NCBI GenBank assembly: GCA_017418975.1
Contig: JAFOMG010000017.1
Location: forward strand, 124,001 to 188,000
Direction: 5' to 3'
Source of the DNA: Sphingomonas sp.
GTDB taxonomy: Bacteria > Pseudomonadota > Alphaproteobacteria > Sphingomonadales > Sphingomonadaceae
DNA length: 64,000 nt
The notes below the pieces were generated by a model. It did no database searches. It was not told the origin of the DNA and saw only the letters and a list, made by a program, of their open reading frames with translations. Of this stretch, positions 52,669-61,236 are shown piece by piece (position 1 is the stretch's first letter; every line of letters starts with the position of its first letter). Both the position numbers and the translations under genes were made by a program.

Positions 52669-52756
52669 CGTCACCCTGAACTTGTTTCAGGGTTCAACGC
52701 TCCGCGAGCGGTATCGCCCGTGGCGGGTTGGATGCTGAAACAAGTTCAGCATGACG
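52669..52756. repeat. Paired palindromic repeat of the CTGAACTTGTTTCAG family
   Basis: CGTCACCCTGAACTTGTTTC (52669-52688) and its near-inverted copy GAAACAAGTTCAGCATGACG (52737-52756) flank about 48 bases. Repeats reading GTCATGCTGAACTTGTTTCA are frequent between sphingomonad genes. It lies downstream of nadE and upstream of GH3 and could end nadE transcription. Confidence 0.7.
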
Positions 52757-52797
52757 GTGCCGTTCCTGGCGGCGGCCGGCTGCCCGAAACAGGCGGG

Positions 52798-54849
52798 TTA
52801 CGGCAGATTCGCCTTCAGCTCCGCGATCCACGGCCGCGCCACGCCGTCCGAGGGCGCGCGCCAGTCGCCGCGCGGGCTCACCGCGCCGCCGGCCGAGACC
52901 TTGGGCCCGTTGGGCAGCGCCGAGCGCTTGAACTGGCTGGTCTGGAAGAAGCGGAACAGGAACTCCTCCAGCCATTTCGCGATCGTCGCCAGGTCATATT
53001 GGTGGCGCGCATCCTCGGGGAAGCCGATCGGCCATTGCCCTGCCGCCGCGTCCTTCCAGGCGTGCCAGGCGAGGAAGGCGATCTTGGAGGGCCGCAGGCC
53101 GTGCCGGATCGTGTAGTGGAGGAAGAAATCGTGCAGCTCGTACGGGCCGATCCGCTCCTGCGTGCTCTGCATCCTGCCGTCCGCATCGGCGGGCACCAGC
53201 TCGGGCGAGATTTCGGTATCGAGGATGCTGGTCAGCACCCGCGCCGCCTCGCCGGTGAACTGGCCGGTCTGCACCGTCCAGCGGATGAGATACTGGATCA
53301 GCGTCTTGGGCACGCCGGCATTGACGCCGTAATGGCTCATATGGTCGCCGACACCATAAGTACACCAGCCCAGCGCCAGCTCGCTCAGGTCGCCGGTGCC
53401 GAGCACGAAGCCGTGCCGCTGGTTGGCGAGACGGAACAGATAGTCGGTGCGCAGGCCCGCCTGGACGTTCTCGAAGGTCACGTCATAGACCGGCTCGCCC
53501 CTGGCGAAGGGATGGCCGATCCCCTCGAGCATCGTCCGCGCCGCCGGGCGGATATCGATCTCCTCGCCGGCAACGCCCAGCGCGTCCATCAGCGCCCAGG
53601 CATTGGCTTTGGTGCCTTCGCTGGTCGCGAAGCCCGGCATGGTGAAGCCGAGAATGTCGGTGCGCGGGCGACCGAGCCGGTCCATCGCCCTGGCCGCGAC
53701 GATCAGCGCATGAGTGGAATCGAGCCCGCCCGAGACGCCGATGACGATGTGCTTCGCGCCAGTGGCTTCCAGCCGCTTGCGCAGCCCCTCCACCTGGATG
53801 TTGAACGCCTCGTAGCAATCCTCCTCCAGCCGGGAGGGGGTGTTGGGCACGAAGGGGAAGCGGCGCAGCTTGCGCAGCAGTCCCTTGTCGGCGTGGTCCG
53901 GCCGGTGCTGGAAGGTCACGCGGCGGAAGCGCGTCTCCGGATCGCCATGGTCGGCGGCGCAGTCGTTGAACGTGCCCATCCGCATCCGCTCGAGCCGCAG
54001 CCGCTCCAGGTCGATATCGGCGCACACCACTTCGGTGGTCAGCTCGAAGCGCTCGGTGGTGGCGATCAGCTCGCCCAGCTCGTGGATCATGCCCTGGCCG
54101 TCCCAGGCCAGGTCGGTGGTGCTCTCGCCGGGGCCGGAAGCGGAATAGACATAGGCCGCCACCGCCCGCGCCGATTGCGCCGCGCACAGCATCGCCCGCT
54201 CGCGCGCCTTGCCCACCACGATGTTCGAGGCGGAGAGGTTGCACAGCACCAGCGCCCCGGCCAGCGCGCCTTCGGTGGAAGGGGGCAGGGGAGACCAGTA
54301 ATCCTCGCAGATCTCGACATGAAAGACGAAGTCGGGAAGTTCCTCCGCCGCGAAGATCAGGTCGGTGCCGAAGGGCACTTTCTGCCCCGCCACCACGATC
54401 TCCAGCCCCGCCAGGCCGGCACCGCGCGCGAACCAGCGCTTCTCGTAATATTCGCGGTAATTGGGCAGGTAGCTCTTGGGCACCACGCCCAGGATGCGCC
54501 CGCGCGCGACGGCGACGGCGCAATTGTAGAGCCGCCCGTTGCGCCGGAGCGCGGCGCCCACCAGCAATACCGGCCTGAGCTCCGCGCTCGCCGCCACGAT
54601 CGCGGCGATCCCCGCCTCGGTCGCCTCGCAGATCGTGTCCTGCAGGTGCAGATCGTCGATCGCATAGGAAGTGACGTTGAGCTCGGGATAGACGAGCAGG
54701 TCCGCGCCCTGCTCGTCGCCCTGCCGCGCCAGCGCGATCGCCGCCTGGGCATTGGCGGCGGGATCGCCCACCACCACCGCCGGCGTGCACAGGCCCGCGC
54801 GGATCATTCCCTGGCGGTGGATCGAATAAAAGGGATGGGACTGGCTCAT
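52798..54849 (-). CDS. nadE: Glutamine-dependent NAD+ synthetase
   Basis: A 683-residue two-domain enzyme of the Mycobacterium type. The N-terminal glutaminase (nitrilase fold) has Glu56 (YPELNVTSY), Lys125 (VPKSYLPNYREYY) and Cys181 (HVEICEDYW) as the triad. The synthetase domain carries SGGLDS at 373-378, the ATP pyrophosphatase P-loop, and GTGDLSELALGWCTYGVGDH. It amidates nicotinic acid adenine dinucleotide with glutamine-derived ammonia. The frame runs upstream to 54999, but the ATG at 54849 with GGAG before it fits the family N-terminus. It is divergent from the next gene. Confidence 0.96.
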   Translation of the reverse strand: MSQSHPFYSIHRQGMIRAGLCTPAVVVGDPAANAQAAIALARQGDEQGADLLVYPELNVTSYAIDDLHLQDTICEATEAGIAAIVAASAELRPVLLVGAALRRNGRLYNCAVAVARGRILGVVPKSYLPNYREYYEKRWFARGAGLAGLEIVVAGQKVPFGTDLIFAAEELPDFVFHVEICEDYWSPLPPSTEGALAGALVLCNLSASNIVVGKARERAMLCAAQSARAVAAYVYSASGPGESTTDLAWDGQGMIHELGELIATTERFELTTEVVCADIDLERLRLERMRMGTFNDCAADHGDPETRFRRVTFQHRPDHADKGLLRKLRRFPFVPNTPSRLEEDCYEAFNIQVEGLRKRLEATGAKHIVIGVSGGLDSTHALIVAARAMDRLGRPRTDILGFTMPGFATSEGTKANAWALMDALGVAGEEIDIRPAARTMLEGIGHPFARGEPVYDVTFENVQAGLRTDYLFRLANQRHGFVLGTGDLSELALGWCTYGVGDHMSHYGVNAGVPKTLIQYLIRWTVQTGQFTGEAARVLTSILDTEISPELVPADADGRMQSTQERIGPYELHDFFLHYTIRHGLRPSKIAFLAWHAWKDAAAGQWPIGFPEDARHQYDLATIAKWLEEFLFRFFQTSQFKRSALPNGPKVSAGGAVSPRGDWRAPSDGVARPWIAELKANLP

Positions 54850-54946
54850 CGTCTCCGTCTTGCAACCGGTTATGTATCGATCACGCCACACACCTAGTCG
54901 CTCGGGCGCGCTTGTGCCAACCCCGCGCAAGCGATACCCGCAGGCC

Positions 54947-56458
54947 ATGCTCCACTGGATCCGCCGCCAGTTCGACGCGCATCCGGTGCGAACCGTCATG
55001 GCCGTCTTCGCGGCCTATACCGTCTTCAAGATCAACCTGAAGTTCTTCGCGCCCGAAGGACCCTGGTGGCGCGGCTGGCACGATCAGAAACAATATCTGC
55101 AATCGGCCAGGGCGTTCCTGCGCTTCGACCTGAGCCCGGACCAGCATTGGTATCCCTTGCTCTATCCGCTCGCCGGGGCGCCCTTCGCCTGGGCGCCGAC
55201 GCCGTTCGTGCCGATCAACCTGGCCTGCTATGCGCTTGCCTTCTGGGGCTTCCACCGCGTCTGCGCGCGCTTCGGGGTGGGGAGCCTGGCGGCGGGGCTG
55301 CTGTTCCTCGCCGCGACGATCGGCGACCTGCGCATCTCCAAATTCTGGCTCGAGCCCTGGACGACGACCATGTCCGCGGCCTTTGTCTGGTTCGCCTTTG
55401 CCGAGGCGGCGGACATGATGTTCGGCGGCCGGCGCCGGCCCTGGCTGCTCGGCGCCCTGCTGGCCGGGATCGCGCTGGTCCGCCCGGCGGACGTGGTGGT
55501 GGGCGCGGTGATCGGCGGTTTCGCGCTGTGGCGCCCGGTGCTGATGGAGCGGCGCTGGCCGGATCTCGCCTGGGCGATCGGCGGCGCCGCGGCGGCGTTC
55601 CTTCCCTATGCCGTGCTCTATCTCGCCATCTATGGCTGGCGCCTCACCGACTATACGCTGCTCTCGGGCGATTATGGCTTCGCGTTCGCCGATCTCGGCT
55701 GGAAGGCGAGCATATTGCTGGTCGATCCCGCGCCCTGGTTCCCCGGCGAGACCGGCCTGTTGCGCGAGCTGCCCTGGCTGCTCACCGGCGCGGCGGGCCT
55801 GATCCTGGGCGTGATGCGGCTGCGGGGCCCGGCGCGCTGGCTGGCGCTCTGCATGGCGCTGGCCGCGCTGATCTATACCGCGATGATGCTCGCCTATGTC
55901 GATCTGGTGCCCAGCGGCATGTGGCGCTTCTTCAACGCCCATTATTTCAAATGGCTGTTCCCGATGGCGGCGCTGTTCACCTGGCTGCTGCTAAGCTGGC
56001 GCGACCTGCGCGGGTTGGCGGTGGTGGCGGCGCTGGTGCTGCTCGCCAGCTTCCGCATCGTGCCGCGACCGGCGATGCCGCAGGAGCCCGCCAAGGCGCT
56101 GGCCTTCGCCGCGCCCGCCGCGCCGTGGCAGGACATCTACTTCGCCCGCTCGGCGGTGGTGGACGCGCGGGGGGCGCAGCGCAGCCCCGCCGACTACCAC
56201 CAGCTATGGATGGGGGACCGCGTGATGGCGATCGCCTTCAAGCGGCCGTTCGCGGGCGATGCGCGCTGGTATGGCGTCACGCCGTCCAGCATCGCGACCT
56301 GGCCCAAGGGCAGCGGCAAGGCGGAGGTGGCGCTGCCGGGCAGCTGGCCGCAACGGCCGGTCGCGCGTTACGCGACGAAGCTGGCGTTCGGCTATCCCTG
56401 CTGGGCGCCGCCTTTCCCGTGCGGCACCGGGCCGGGGCCCGCGCTGCCGCGGAACTAG
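54947..56458 (+). CDS. Multi-pass membrane protein, GT-C glycosyltransferase-like
   Basis: A 503-residue protein with about 10-11 hydrophobic segments. Near the N-terminus, GWHDQKQYLQSARAF, an acidic loop after the first helix, and HWYPLLYPLAGAPFAW resemble the first periplasmic loop of GT-C polyprenyl-phosphate-sugar transferases (ArnT/PMT-like). The C-terminal 120 residues are soluble and probably periplasmic. The family is not certain; it could be a lipid- or glycan-modifying enzyme. The ATG at 54947 follows a weak GCAGG. It is divergent from nadE. Confidence 0.72.
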   Translation: MLHWIRRQFDAHPVRTVMAVFAAYTVFKINLKFFAPEGPWWRGWHDQKQYLQSARAFLRFDLSPDQHWYPLLYPLAGAPFAWAPTPFVPINLACYALAFWGFHRVCARFGVGSLAAGLLFLAATIGDLRISKFWLEPWTTTMSAAFVWFAFAEAADMMFGGRRRPWLLGALLAGIALVRPADVVVGAVIGGFALWRPVLMERRWPDLAWAIGGAAAAFLPYAVLYLAIYGWRLTDYTLLSGDYGFAFADLGWKASILLVDPAPWFPGETGLLRELPWLLTGAAGLILGVMRLRGPARWLALCMALAALIYTAMMLAYVDLVPSGMWRFFNAHYFKWLFPMAALFTWLLLSWRDLRGLAVVAALVLLASFRIVPRPAMPQEPAKALAFAAPAAPWQDIYFARSAVVDARGAQRSPADYHQLWMGDRVMAIAFKRPFAGDARWYGVTPSSIATWPKGSGKAEVALPGSWPQRPVARYATKLAFGYPCWAPPFPCGTGPGPALPRN

Positions 56459-56475
56459 CCGGGTCAGGCCTTGGC

Positions 56476-57189
56476 TCAGACCTTGGCGGAGTAGATCATC
56501 CGGCCCGGGCCGAGCCGCTCGAACAGCTTGGCCAGCTCGTTCTCGCCCACCGCGAAACAGCCCTGGCTGCGGCCCAGCTTGCCGTGCCGGCCGATCATGT
56601 CGGTGTTCGCATACCAGGCCGAATGGACCACGATCGCGCGATCGAGCGCGTTGTTGTTGGTCGGGTCGAGGCCGAGCAGGCGCTGCGAATCGCCATGCTT
56701 GCCGACATAATAGTCCGCGGTCAGGAACGCGCCCTCGCAGGTCGCTTCCGAATTCACTTCGTTCGAGAAGCGCTGGAGCAGCCCGGTATGCTGCGGGTCC
56801 GAGCCGATGCCGTGCGCGACGAGGAAGCGCTCGACCTGGCCGGTGCCCAGGTTCACCACGAAGAAGCGCGGGCTGTAGGAGGGCGAGGCGAAATCGGCGA
56901 TCGCGATCCGGTCATGCGACGGGATGCGCATCGAATGGCGGTTGAGCGCGGCCAGCGCCTTCTTGAACAGCTCGGGGCGGATGCCGGCGGGCACGCCGGG
57001 CACCTTGGCGGCGGCCACTTCGGGCGCCTTGGGAATCTCGGGGATCGGCGCCGGGACCGGCAGCGCGGCCGGTGCCATCGCGGTTTCGATCGTGCGCGAG
57101 GCGCAGGCCGAAACCACCGCGCCGCTCGCCATCACCAGCGCCGTCCTCAACAAGGCGCGACGCGACTGAATCGTATCGAGACTATCCAT
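56476..57189 (-). CDS. Murein L,D-transpeptidase catalytic-domain protein (YkuD_2 type), lipoprotein
   Basis: A 237-residue protein with a lipoprotein-like signal (LLRTALVMASGAVVSAC). RFFVVNLGTGQVERFLVAHG and GRHGKLGRSQGCFAV, with the catalytic Cys in SQGCFAV, identify the YkuD_2 (PF13645) group, an offshoot of L,D-transpeptidases in which HGC becomes QGC. The start at 57189 puts the signal at the N-terminus; the frame extends to 57294. It is divergent from another YkuD gene. The exact activity is unknown. Confidence 0.87.
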   Translation of the reverse strand: MDSLDTIQSRRALLRTALVMASGAVVSACASRTIETAMAPAALPVPAPIPEIPKAPEVAAAKVPGVPAGIRPELFKKALAALNRHSMRIPSHDRIAIADFASPSYSPRFFVVNLGTGQVERFLVAHGIGSDPQHTGLLQRFSNEVNSEATCEGAFLTADYYVGKHGDSQRLLGLDPTNNNALDRAIVVHSAWYANTDMIGRHGKLGRSQGCFAVGENELAKLFERLGPGRMIYSAKV

Positions 57190-57381
57190 CACTATCCAAA
57201 AAGCCCGCTGCTCTCGTCCCCAGGGGGAAGCTATACCAGACAGATGGTAAGCGCGTTGCTCAACATCTGTCCCAAGTTGCGCGACTCGCCGCATCGTTCG
57301 CCCGGTTCGCCGAAGGCTCTCCGAAATCCGGAACGTTGCCAGCGATTTGCCCGCGCGAATATCGCCGATTCGGCAGCGGCA

Positions 57382-57400
57382 CGAAATTAGGTTAATTTCG
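57382..57400. promoter_or_regulatory. Perfect inverted repeat between divergent transpeptidase genes
   Basis: CGAAATTA and TAATTTCG form a perfect 8-bp inverted repeat with a 3-base spacer, overlapping an AT-rich patch 53 bases before the rightward ATG. A TTAA-N5-TTAA follows, near but not equal to the CtrA box (TTAA-N7-TTAA). It is a candidate operator or promoter element. Confidence 0.4.
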
Positions 57401-57452
57401 TTAAGGAATCGCCCTGAGCCGTCCTGGCTCGTCGGATTCGGAGAGCTGTTCG

Positions 57453-58169
57453 ATGCGTTCCGGCACCTTTGCCGTCCTTCTCCTGGCCCTGGCCGCCCTG
57501 TTTCCCATTGCTCCCGCCGTCGCGCAGGGGATCGCGTCCGATACGATGCAGATCGCGCCGGAGGGGCTGCGCAACGGCCAATGGGTCTGGTACGAGCAGC
57601 CCCAGATCATCCGCGCGAGCACGAACGACTGGGATCCCGTCTCGATCGTGGTGAGCATTCCGGACCAGCGCGCCTATGTCTATCGCGGCGGCAAGCTGGT
57701 CGGCGCGAGCACGGTGTCGACCGGCTCGAACGGGCACGAGACGCCCGCCGGCGCCTTCACCATCCTCCAGAAGAAGGTGTTCCACCGCTCGAACCTCTAT
57801 TCGAACGCGCCGATGCCCTATATGCAGCGGCTCACCTGGGACGGGATCGCGCTGCACGCCGGCCATCTCCCCGGCTATCCCGCCTCGCACGGTTGCATCC
57901 GCTTCCCGGCGGCCTTTGCCAGGCAGCTCTATGCGCTGACCGAGATCGGCGGCGACGTGATGGTGACGGACGAGCCGGTGACCAATCCCGAGCGTTCGGG
58001 CCCCTCCACGCCGCTCCTGATGGCGGATGCGCGCAACCTGGGCGGCGAGGCGTTCAACATGGTGACCATGCCCGGCATGGCGCCGCGGCCGCAGCCCCAG
58101 CCGGCAAGCTGGGTCACCGGCCCGGCGCGGGAGATCGTCCAGCCGCTTCCGCGCCGCGGCTCCAAATAA
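57453..58169 (+). CDS. L,D-transpeptidase (YkuD family), exported
   Basis: A 238-residue protein with a signal peptide (LLLALAALFPIAPAVAQ). The YkuD domain spans about residues 60-170: IVVSIPDQRAYVYRGGKLVG at the start and HAGHLPGYPASHGCIRFP with the catalytic Cys. The tail is Pro-rich (PQPQPASWV). GGAGAG precedes the ATG at 57453. It would cross-link peptidoglycan or anchor lipoproteins. It is divergent from the YkuD_2 gene and is the third such enzyme within 18 kb. Confidence 0.93.
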   Translation: MRSGTFAVLLLALAALFPIAPAVAQGIASDTMQIAPEGLRNGQWVWYEQPQIIRASTNDWDPVSIVVSIPDQRAYVYRGGKLVGASTVSTGSNGHETPAGAFTILQKKVFHRSNLYSNAPMPYMQRLTWDGIALHAGHLPGYPASHGCIRFPAAFARQLYALTEIGGDVMVTDEPVTNPERSGPSTPLLMADARNLGGEAFNMVTMPGMAPRPQPQPASWVTGPAREIVQPLPRRGSK

Positions 58170-58213
58170 AATCTGTTGCCCAGGGTGCCCGCGGATCGGC
58201 TAAGGCCGCGCGC

Positions 58214-58831
58214 ATGACGATGTCCTTCGCAGATGCCGCCGACGCGCTGGTCGAGGTCGGCCGCCGGCTCGACGCGCGCGGCTGGGCCCCCGCCACCGCC
58301 GGCAATTATTCCGTCCGCCTCGACGACGGCAGCGTCGCCGTCACCGTGTCCGGCTGGCACAAGGGCCGGCTGACGCCCGCCGGCATCATGCGGGTCGACC
58401 TGGAGGGGAAGGGGCTCACCCCCGGCAAGCCCTCGGCCGAGACCGCGCTGCACCTTGCCATCTACCGGCTGTTTCCCGGCACGGGCGCCGTGCTCCACGG
58501 GCACTCGCCCGAGGCCGTCGGCATGACCCGCGCCGCCGCCGATGCCGGCGAATGGGTGTTCGCCGGCCATGAGATGCTCAAGGTCTTCCCCGGCAACGCC
58601 ACGCACGAGGCCGAGATCCGCCTGCCCATCGTCGACAACAGCCAGGACATGGCGGTGATCGAGGCGGCGGTGACGCCCGCGCTGCTGGCGCCGGGCGCCG
58701 CGCCGGCCTATCTTATCCGCAGCCACGGGCTCTATGCCTGGGGCAAGGACCTGGCCGAGGCCGAGCGCGTGCTCGAGGGCACCGAATGGCTGATCGCCGC
58801 CGAACTGGCCGAAAGGGCATGGAAGCGATGA
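58214..58831 (+). CDS. mtnB: Methylthioribulose-1-phosphate dehydratase
   Basis: A 205-residue class II aldolase-type enzyme. VLHGHSPEAVGMTRA has the zinc-binding HxH and AYLIRSHGLYAWG the third His. It dehydrates methylthioribulose-1-phosphate in the methionine salvage pathway. The ATG at 58214 is chosen; another in-frame ATG is at 58220. The stop overlaps mtnD as ATGA. Order here is mtnB, mtnD, mtnC, mtnA. Confidence 0.94.
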   Translation: MTMSFADAADALVEVGRRLDARGWAPATAGNYSVRLDDGSVAVTVSGWHKGRLTPAGIMRVDLEGKGLTPGKPSAETALHLAIYRLFPGTGAVLHGHSPEAVGMTRAAADAGEWVFAGHEMLKVFPGNATHEAEIRLPIVDNSQDMAVIEAAVTPALLAPGAAPAYLIRSHGLYAWGKDLAEAERVLEGTEWLIAAELAERAWKR

Positions 58832-59370
58832 CGCATCTCAGGGTCTTCGACGAGGCGGGCGGCGCGCCGCTCACCGATACGCGCGATGCCGGCGACATCG
58901 CCGCCGCGCTCGGCGGGATCGGCGTCCGCTTCGAGCAATGGCCGTCGCGCCCGCTCGCCGCCGATGCCGGGCAGGACGAAGTGCTCGAGGCCTTCGCGCC
59001 CGAAGTCGAGCGGCTCAAGGCCGAGAAGGGCTACCAGTCCGTCGACGTGATCCGCATGGTGCCCGATCATCCCGAAAAGGGTGCCCTGCGCACCAAGTTC
59101 CTTTCCGAGCATCGCCATTCGGAGGATGAGGTCCGCTTCTTCGTCGAGGGCGAGGGGCTGTTCACCCTGCGCGAAGGCGAGAGGATCTATGCCGTGCTGT
59201 GCGAGGAAGGCGACCTGATCTCGGTTCCGGCCGGCACCCGCCACTGGTTCGACATGGGGCCGAGCCCGCGCTTCACCGCGATCCGCCTGTTCACCAATGC
59301 GGACGGCTGGATCGCCAACTTCACCGGCGACGCCATTGCGGACCGCTTCCCCCGGCACGAGCCGGCCTGA
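58828..59370 (+). CDS. mtnD: Acireductone dioxygenase
   Basis: A 180-residue cupin. EHRHSEDEVRFFVEG gives the HxH...E metal ligands and PAGTRHWFDMG the fourth His. It splits acireductone with oxygen to 4-methylthio-2-oxobutanoate and formate when iron is bound (an off-pathway reaction occurs with nickel). Start overlaps the mtnB stop by 4 bases. A paired repeat separates it from mtnC. Confidence 0.95.
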   Translation: MTHLRVFDEAGGAPLTDTRDAGDIAAALGGIGVRFEQWPSRPLAADAGQDEVLEAFAPEVERLKAEKGYQSVDVIRMVPDHPEKGALRTKFLSEHRHSEDEVRFFVEGEGLFTLREGERIYAVLCEEGDLISVPAGTRHWFDMGPSPRFTAIRLFTNADGWIANFTGDAIADRFPRHEPA

Positions 59371-59379
59371 GCCAACCAC

Positions 59380-59462
59380 CGTCATCCCCGCGCAGGCGGG
59401 GATCCAGAGTCGTGAAGGACGTCGCTCTGCTATCCTGGATCCCCGCCTGCGCGGGGATGACG
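59380..59462. repeat. Paired REP-like repeat inside the mtn cluster
   Basis: Arms at 59380-59406 and 59436-59462 are perfect 27-bp reverse complements, the same family as 23073-23208 with two base differences per arm (GCGCAGGC in place of GCGAAGGC). It lies between mtnD and mtnC, which are otherwise expected to be co-transcribed, so it may adjust their relative expression. Confidence 0.85.
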
Positions 59463-59487
59463 AAAGGGGCGGGGGGACGAAAGAAGA

Positions 59488-60126
59488 ATGACCCACACTC
59501 CACCCAAGGCCATCCTCCTCGACATCGAAGGCACGACGAGCAGCATCAGCTTCGTCGCCGACGAGCTTTTCCCCTATGCGCGCAAGCATCTGGCGGAATT
59601 CGTTGCGAACAATCCCGAAGTGGCCGCGCCGATCCTGGCCCAGGTGCCGGGCGACGATCCCGTCGCCACGCTGCTCGCGTGGATCGACGAGGATCGCAAG
59701 GAAACCCCGCTCAAGACGCTCCAGGGCCTGATCTGGGCCCGGGGCTATGCCGATGGCGAGCTCAAGGGGCATGTCTATCCCGACACGCCCGAGGCGCTGC
59801 GCCGCTGGACGGCCGCCGGCCTCACGGTGAACATCTATTCCTCCGGCTCGATCGCCGCGCAGAAGCTGATCTTCGGCCATTCGATCGCCGGCGACCTGAC
59901 GCCGTTCCTCAGCCGCTATTTCGACACGACCACCGGCCCCAAGCGCGACAGCGATTCCTATTCCAGGATCGTCGACGCCCTCGATCTCGCGCCTTCCGAG
60001 CTGCTGTTCGTCTCGGACATGGCCGCCGAAGTCGATGCCGCGCACGAGGCGGGGCTCCAGGCGCTGCTGATCGACCGCGAAGGCGGCCCGGCCGACATCC
60101 ATTCTCTGGCGGAAGTGCTCCCATGA
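59488..60126 (+). CDS. mtnC: Enolase-phosphatase E1
   Basis: A 212-residue HAD-superfamily enzyme. [14 protein letters not shown] is the E1 form of the DxD motif, [13 protein letters not shown] the second and [17 protein letters not shown] the last. It enolises and dephosphorylates diketomethylthiopentyl-1-phosphate to acireductone, combining the steps done by MtnW and MtnX elsewhere. The stop overlaps mtnA as ATGA. Confidence 0.95.
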   Translation: MTHTPPKAILLDIEGTTSSISFVADELFPYARKHLAEFVANNPEVAAPILAQVPGDDPVATLLAWIDEDRKETPLKTLQGLIWARGYADGELKGHVYPDTPEALRRWTAAGLTVNIYSSGSIAAQKLIFGHSIAGDLTPFLSRYFDTTTGPKRDSDSYSRIVDALDLAPSELLFVSDMAAEVDAAHEAGLQALLIDREGGPADIHSLAEVLP

Positions 60127-61169
60127 TCCTCGAAGGCCGTCCCACGCGCTCGATCCGCCGCACCGAAGACGGCAGGGGCGTGGTCATCCTCGACCAGCGC
60201 AAGCTTCCCTGGGAAGTGCAATGGGTCGAACTGCGCGACGTCGATGCCGCCGCGGTGGCGATCCGCGATATGTGGACGCGCGGCGCGCCGATGATCGGCG
60301 CCACCGCCGCCTATGGCTATGCGATGGCGCTCGCGGCCGATCCCGGCGACGCGAACCTCCAGGCGGCGTACGAGACGCTGTTCGAGACGCGCCCGACCGC
60401 GATCAACCTGCGCTGGGCGCTCGACGCGGTTCGCGCGGCGGTCGCCGAGCTGCCCGAGGGCGAGCGGGCGGCGGCGGCGTTCCGGCGCGCCGACGAAATC
60501 TGCGACGAGGATGCCGGGCTCTGCCGCGCGATCGGCGAGCATGGCCTGGAGCTGTTCCGCGAACTCCATGCGCGCAATCCCGATCGCCCGCTCAACATCC
60601 TCACCCATTGCAACGCAGGCTGGCTCGCCACGGTCGATTACGGCACCGCCACCGCGCCGATCTATCTCGCGCACGATGCCGGCATCCCGGTCCATGTCTG
60701 GGTGGACGAGACGCGCCCGCGCAATCAGGGCGCGCTGCTGACCGCGTTCGAGCTGCGCAACCACGGCGTGCCGCACACGGTGATCGCCGACAATGCCGGC
60801 GGCCTGCTGATGATGAAGGGGCAGGTGGACGCGGTGGTGGTCGGCACCGATCGCGTTACCCGCAACGGCGATGTCTGCAACAAGATCGGCACCTATCTGA
60901 AGGCGCTCGCCGCGCACGACAATGATGTGCCCTTCTATGTCGCGCTGCCCTACACCACGTTCGACCCGAACACCGAGAGCGGCGCCGACATCCCGATCGA
61001 GGAGCGCAGCGCCGAGGAGCTGACCCGGCTGAGCGGGCCGGGGGCAAGCGGGGAAATCGGAACTGTCCGTGTCACCGACTCCCCCGCCGCCAATCCAGCA
61101 TTCGACGTGACCCCCGCGCGGCTGGTGACGGGCTACATCACCGAGCGCGGGGTGCTGGACAGGATCTGA
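60123..61169 (+). CDS. mtnA: Methylthioribose-1-phosphate isomerase
   Basis: A 348-residue enzyme of the eIF2B-like family. [13 protein letters not shown] is the N-terminal signature; the catalytic Cys is in [11 protein letters not shown] and the Asp in [16 protein letters not shown]. It turns methylthioribose-1-phosphate into the ribulose form used by MtnB. Start overlaps mtnC by 4 bases. MTA phosphorylase or MTR kinase genes, which make its substrate, are not in the window. Confidence 0.96.
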   Translation: MILEGRPTRSIRRTEDGRGVVILDQRKLPWEVQWVELRDVDAAAVAIRDMWTRGAPMIGATAAYGYAMALAADPGDANLQAAYETLFETRPTAINLRWALDAVRAAVAELPEGERAAAAFRRADEICDEDAGLCRAIGEHGLELFRELHARNPDRPLNILTHCNAGWLATVDYGTATAPIYLAHDAGIPVHVWVDETRPRNQGALLTAFELRNHGVPHTVIADNAGGLLMMKGQVDAVVVGTDRVTRNGDVCNKIGTYLKALAAHDNDVPFYVALPYTTFDPNTESGADIPIEERSAEELTRLSGPGASGEIGTVRVTDSPAANPAFDVTPARLVTGYITERGVLDRI

Positions 61170-61177
61170 CCCCGGGC

Positions 61178-61209
61178 GCGCGAGGCGGCGCGGAATGCGT
61201 GCCTCGCGC
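61178..61209. terminator. Hairpin between convergent mtnA and the coiled-coil protein gene
   Basis: GCGCGAGGC (61178-61186) pairs with GCCTCGCGC (61201-61209), a perfect 9-bp stem with a 14-base loop, in the 67-base gap between converging genes. There is no T-run. Confidence 0.5.
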
Positions 61210-61236
61210 CATCGCCCTTGATCGCAGGACTCCGCC

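Larger units (their letters stand above)
52517..52797. other. Divergent-side gap between GH3 and nadE
   Basis: The 281 bases carry the GH3 promoter and operators (52540-52589) and a paired repeat (52669-52756). No gene is seen. Confidence 0.6.

Noticed and set aside
57392..57404. Possible CtrA box (TTAA...TTAA)
   Set aside because: Spacing is 5 bases rather than the required 7, so it is recorded only as part of an inverted repeat.
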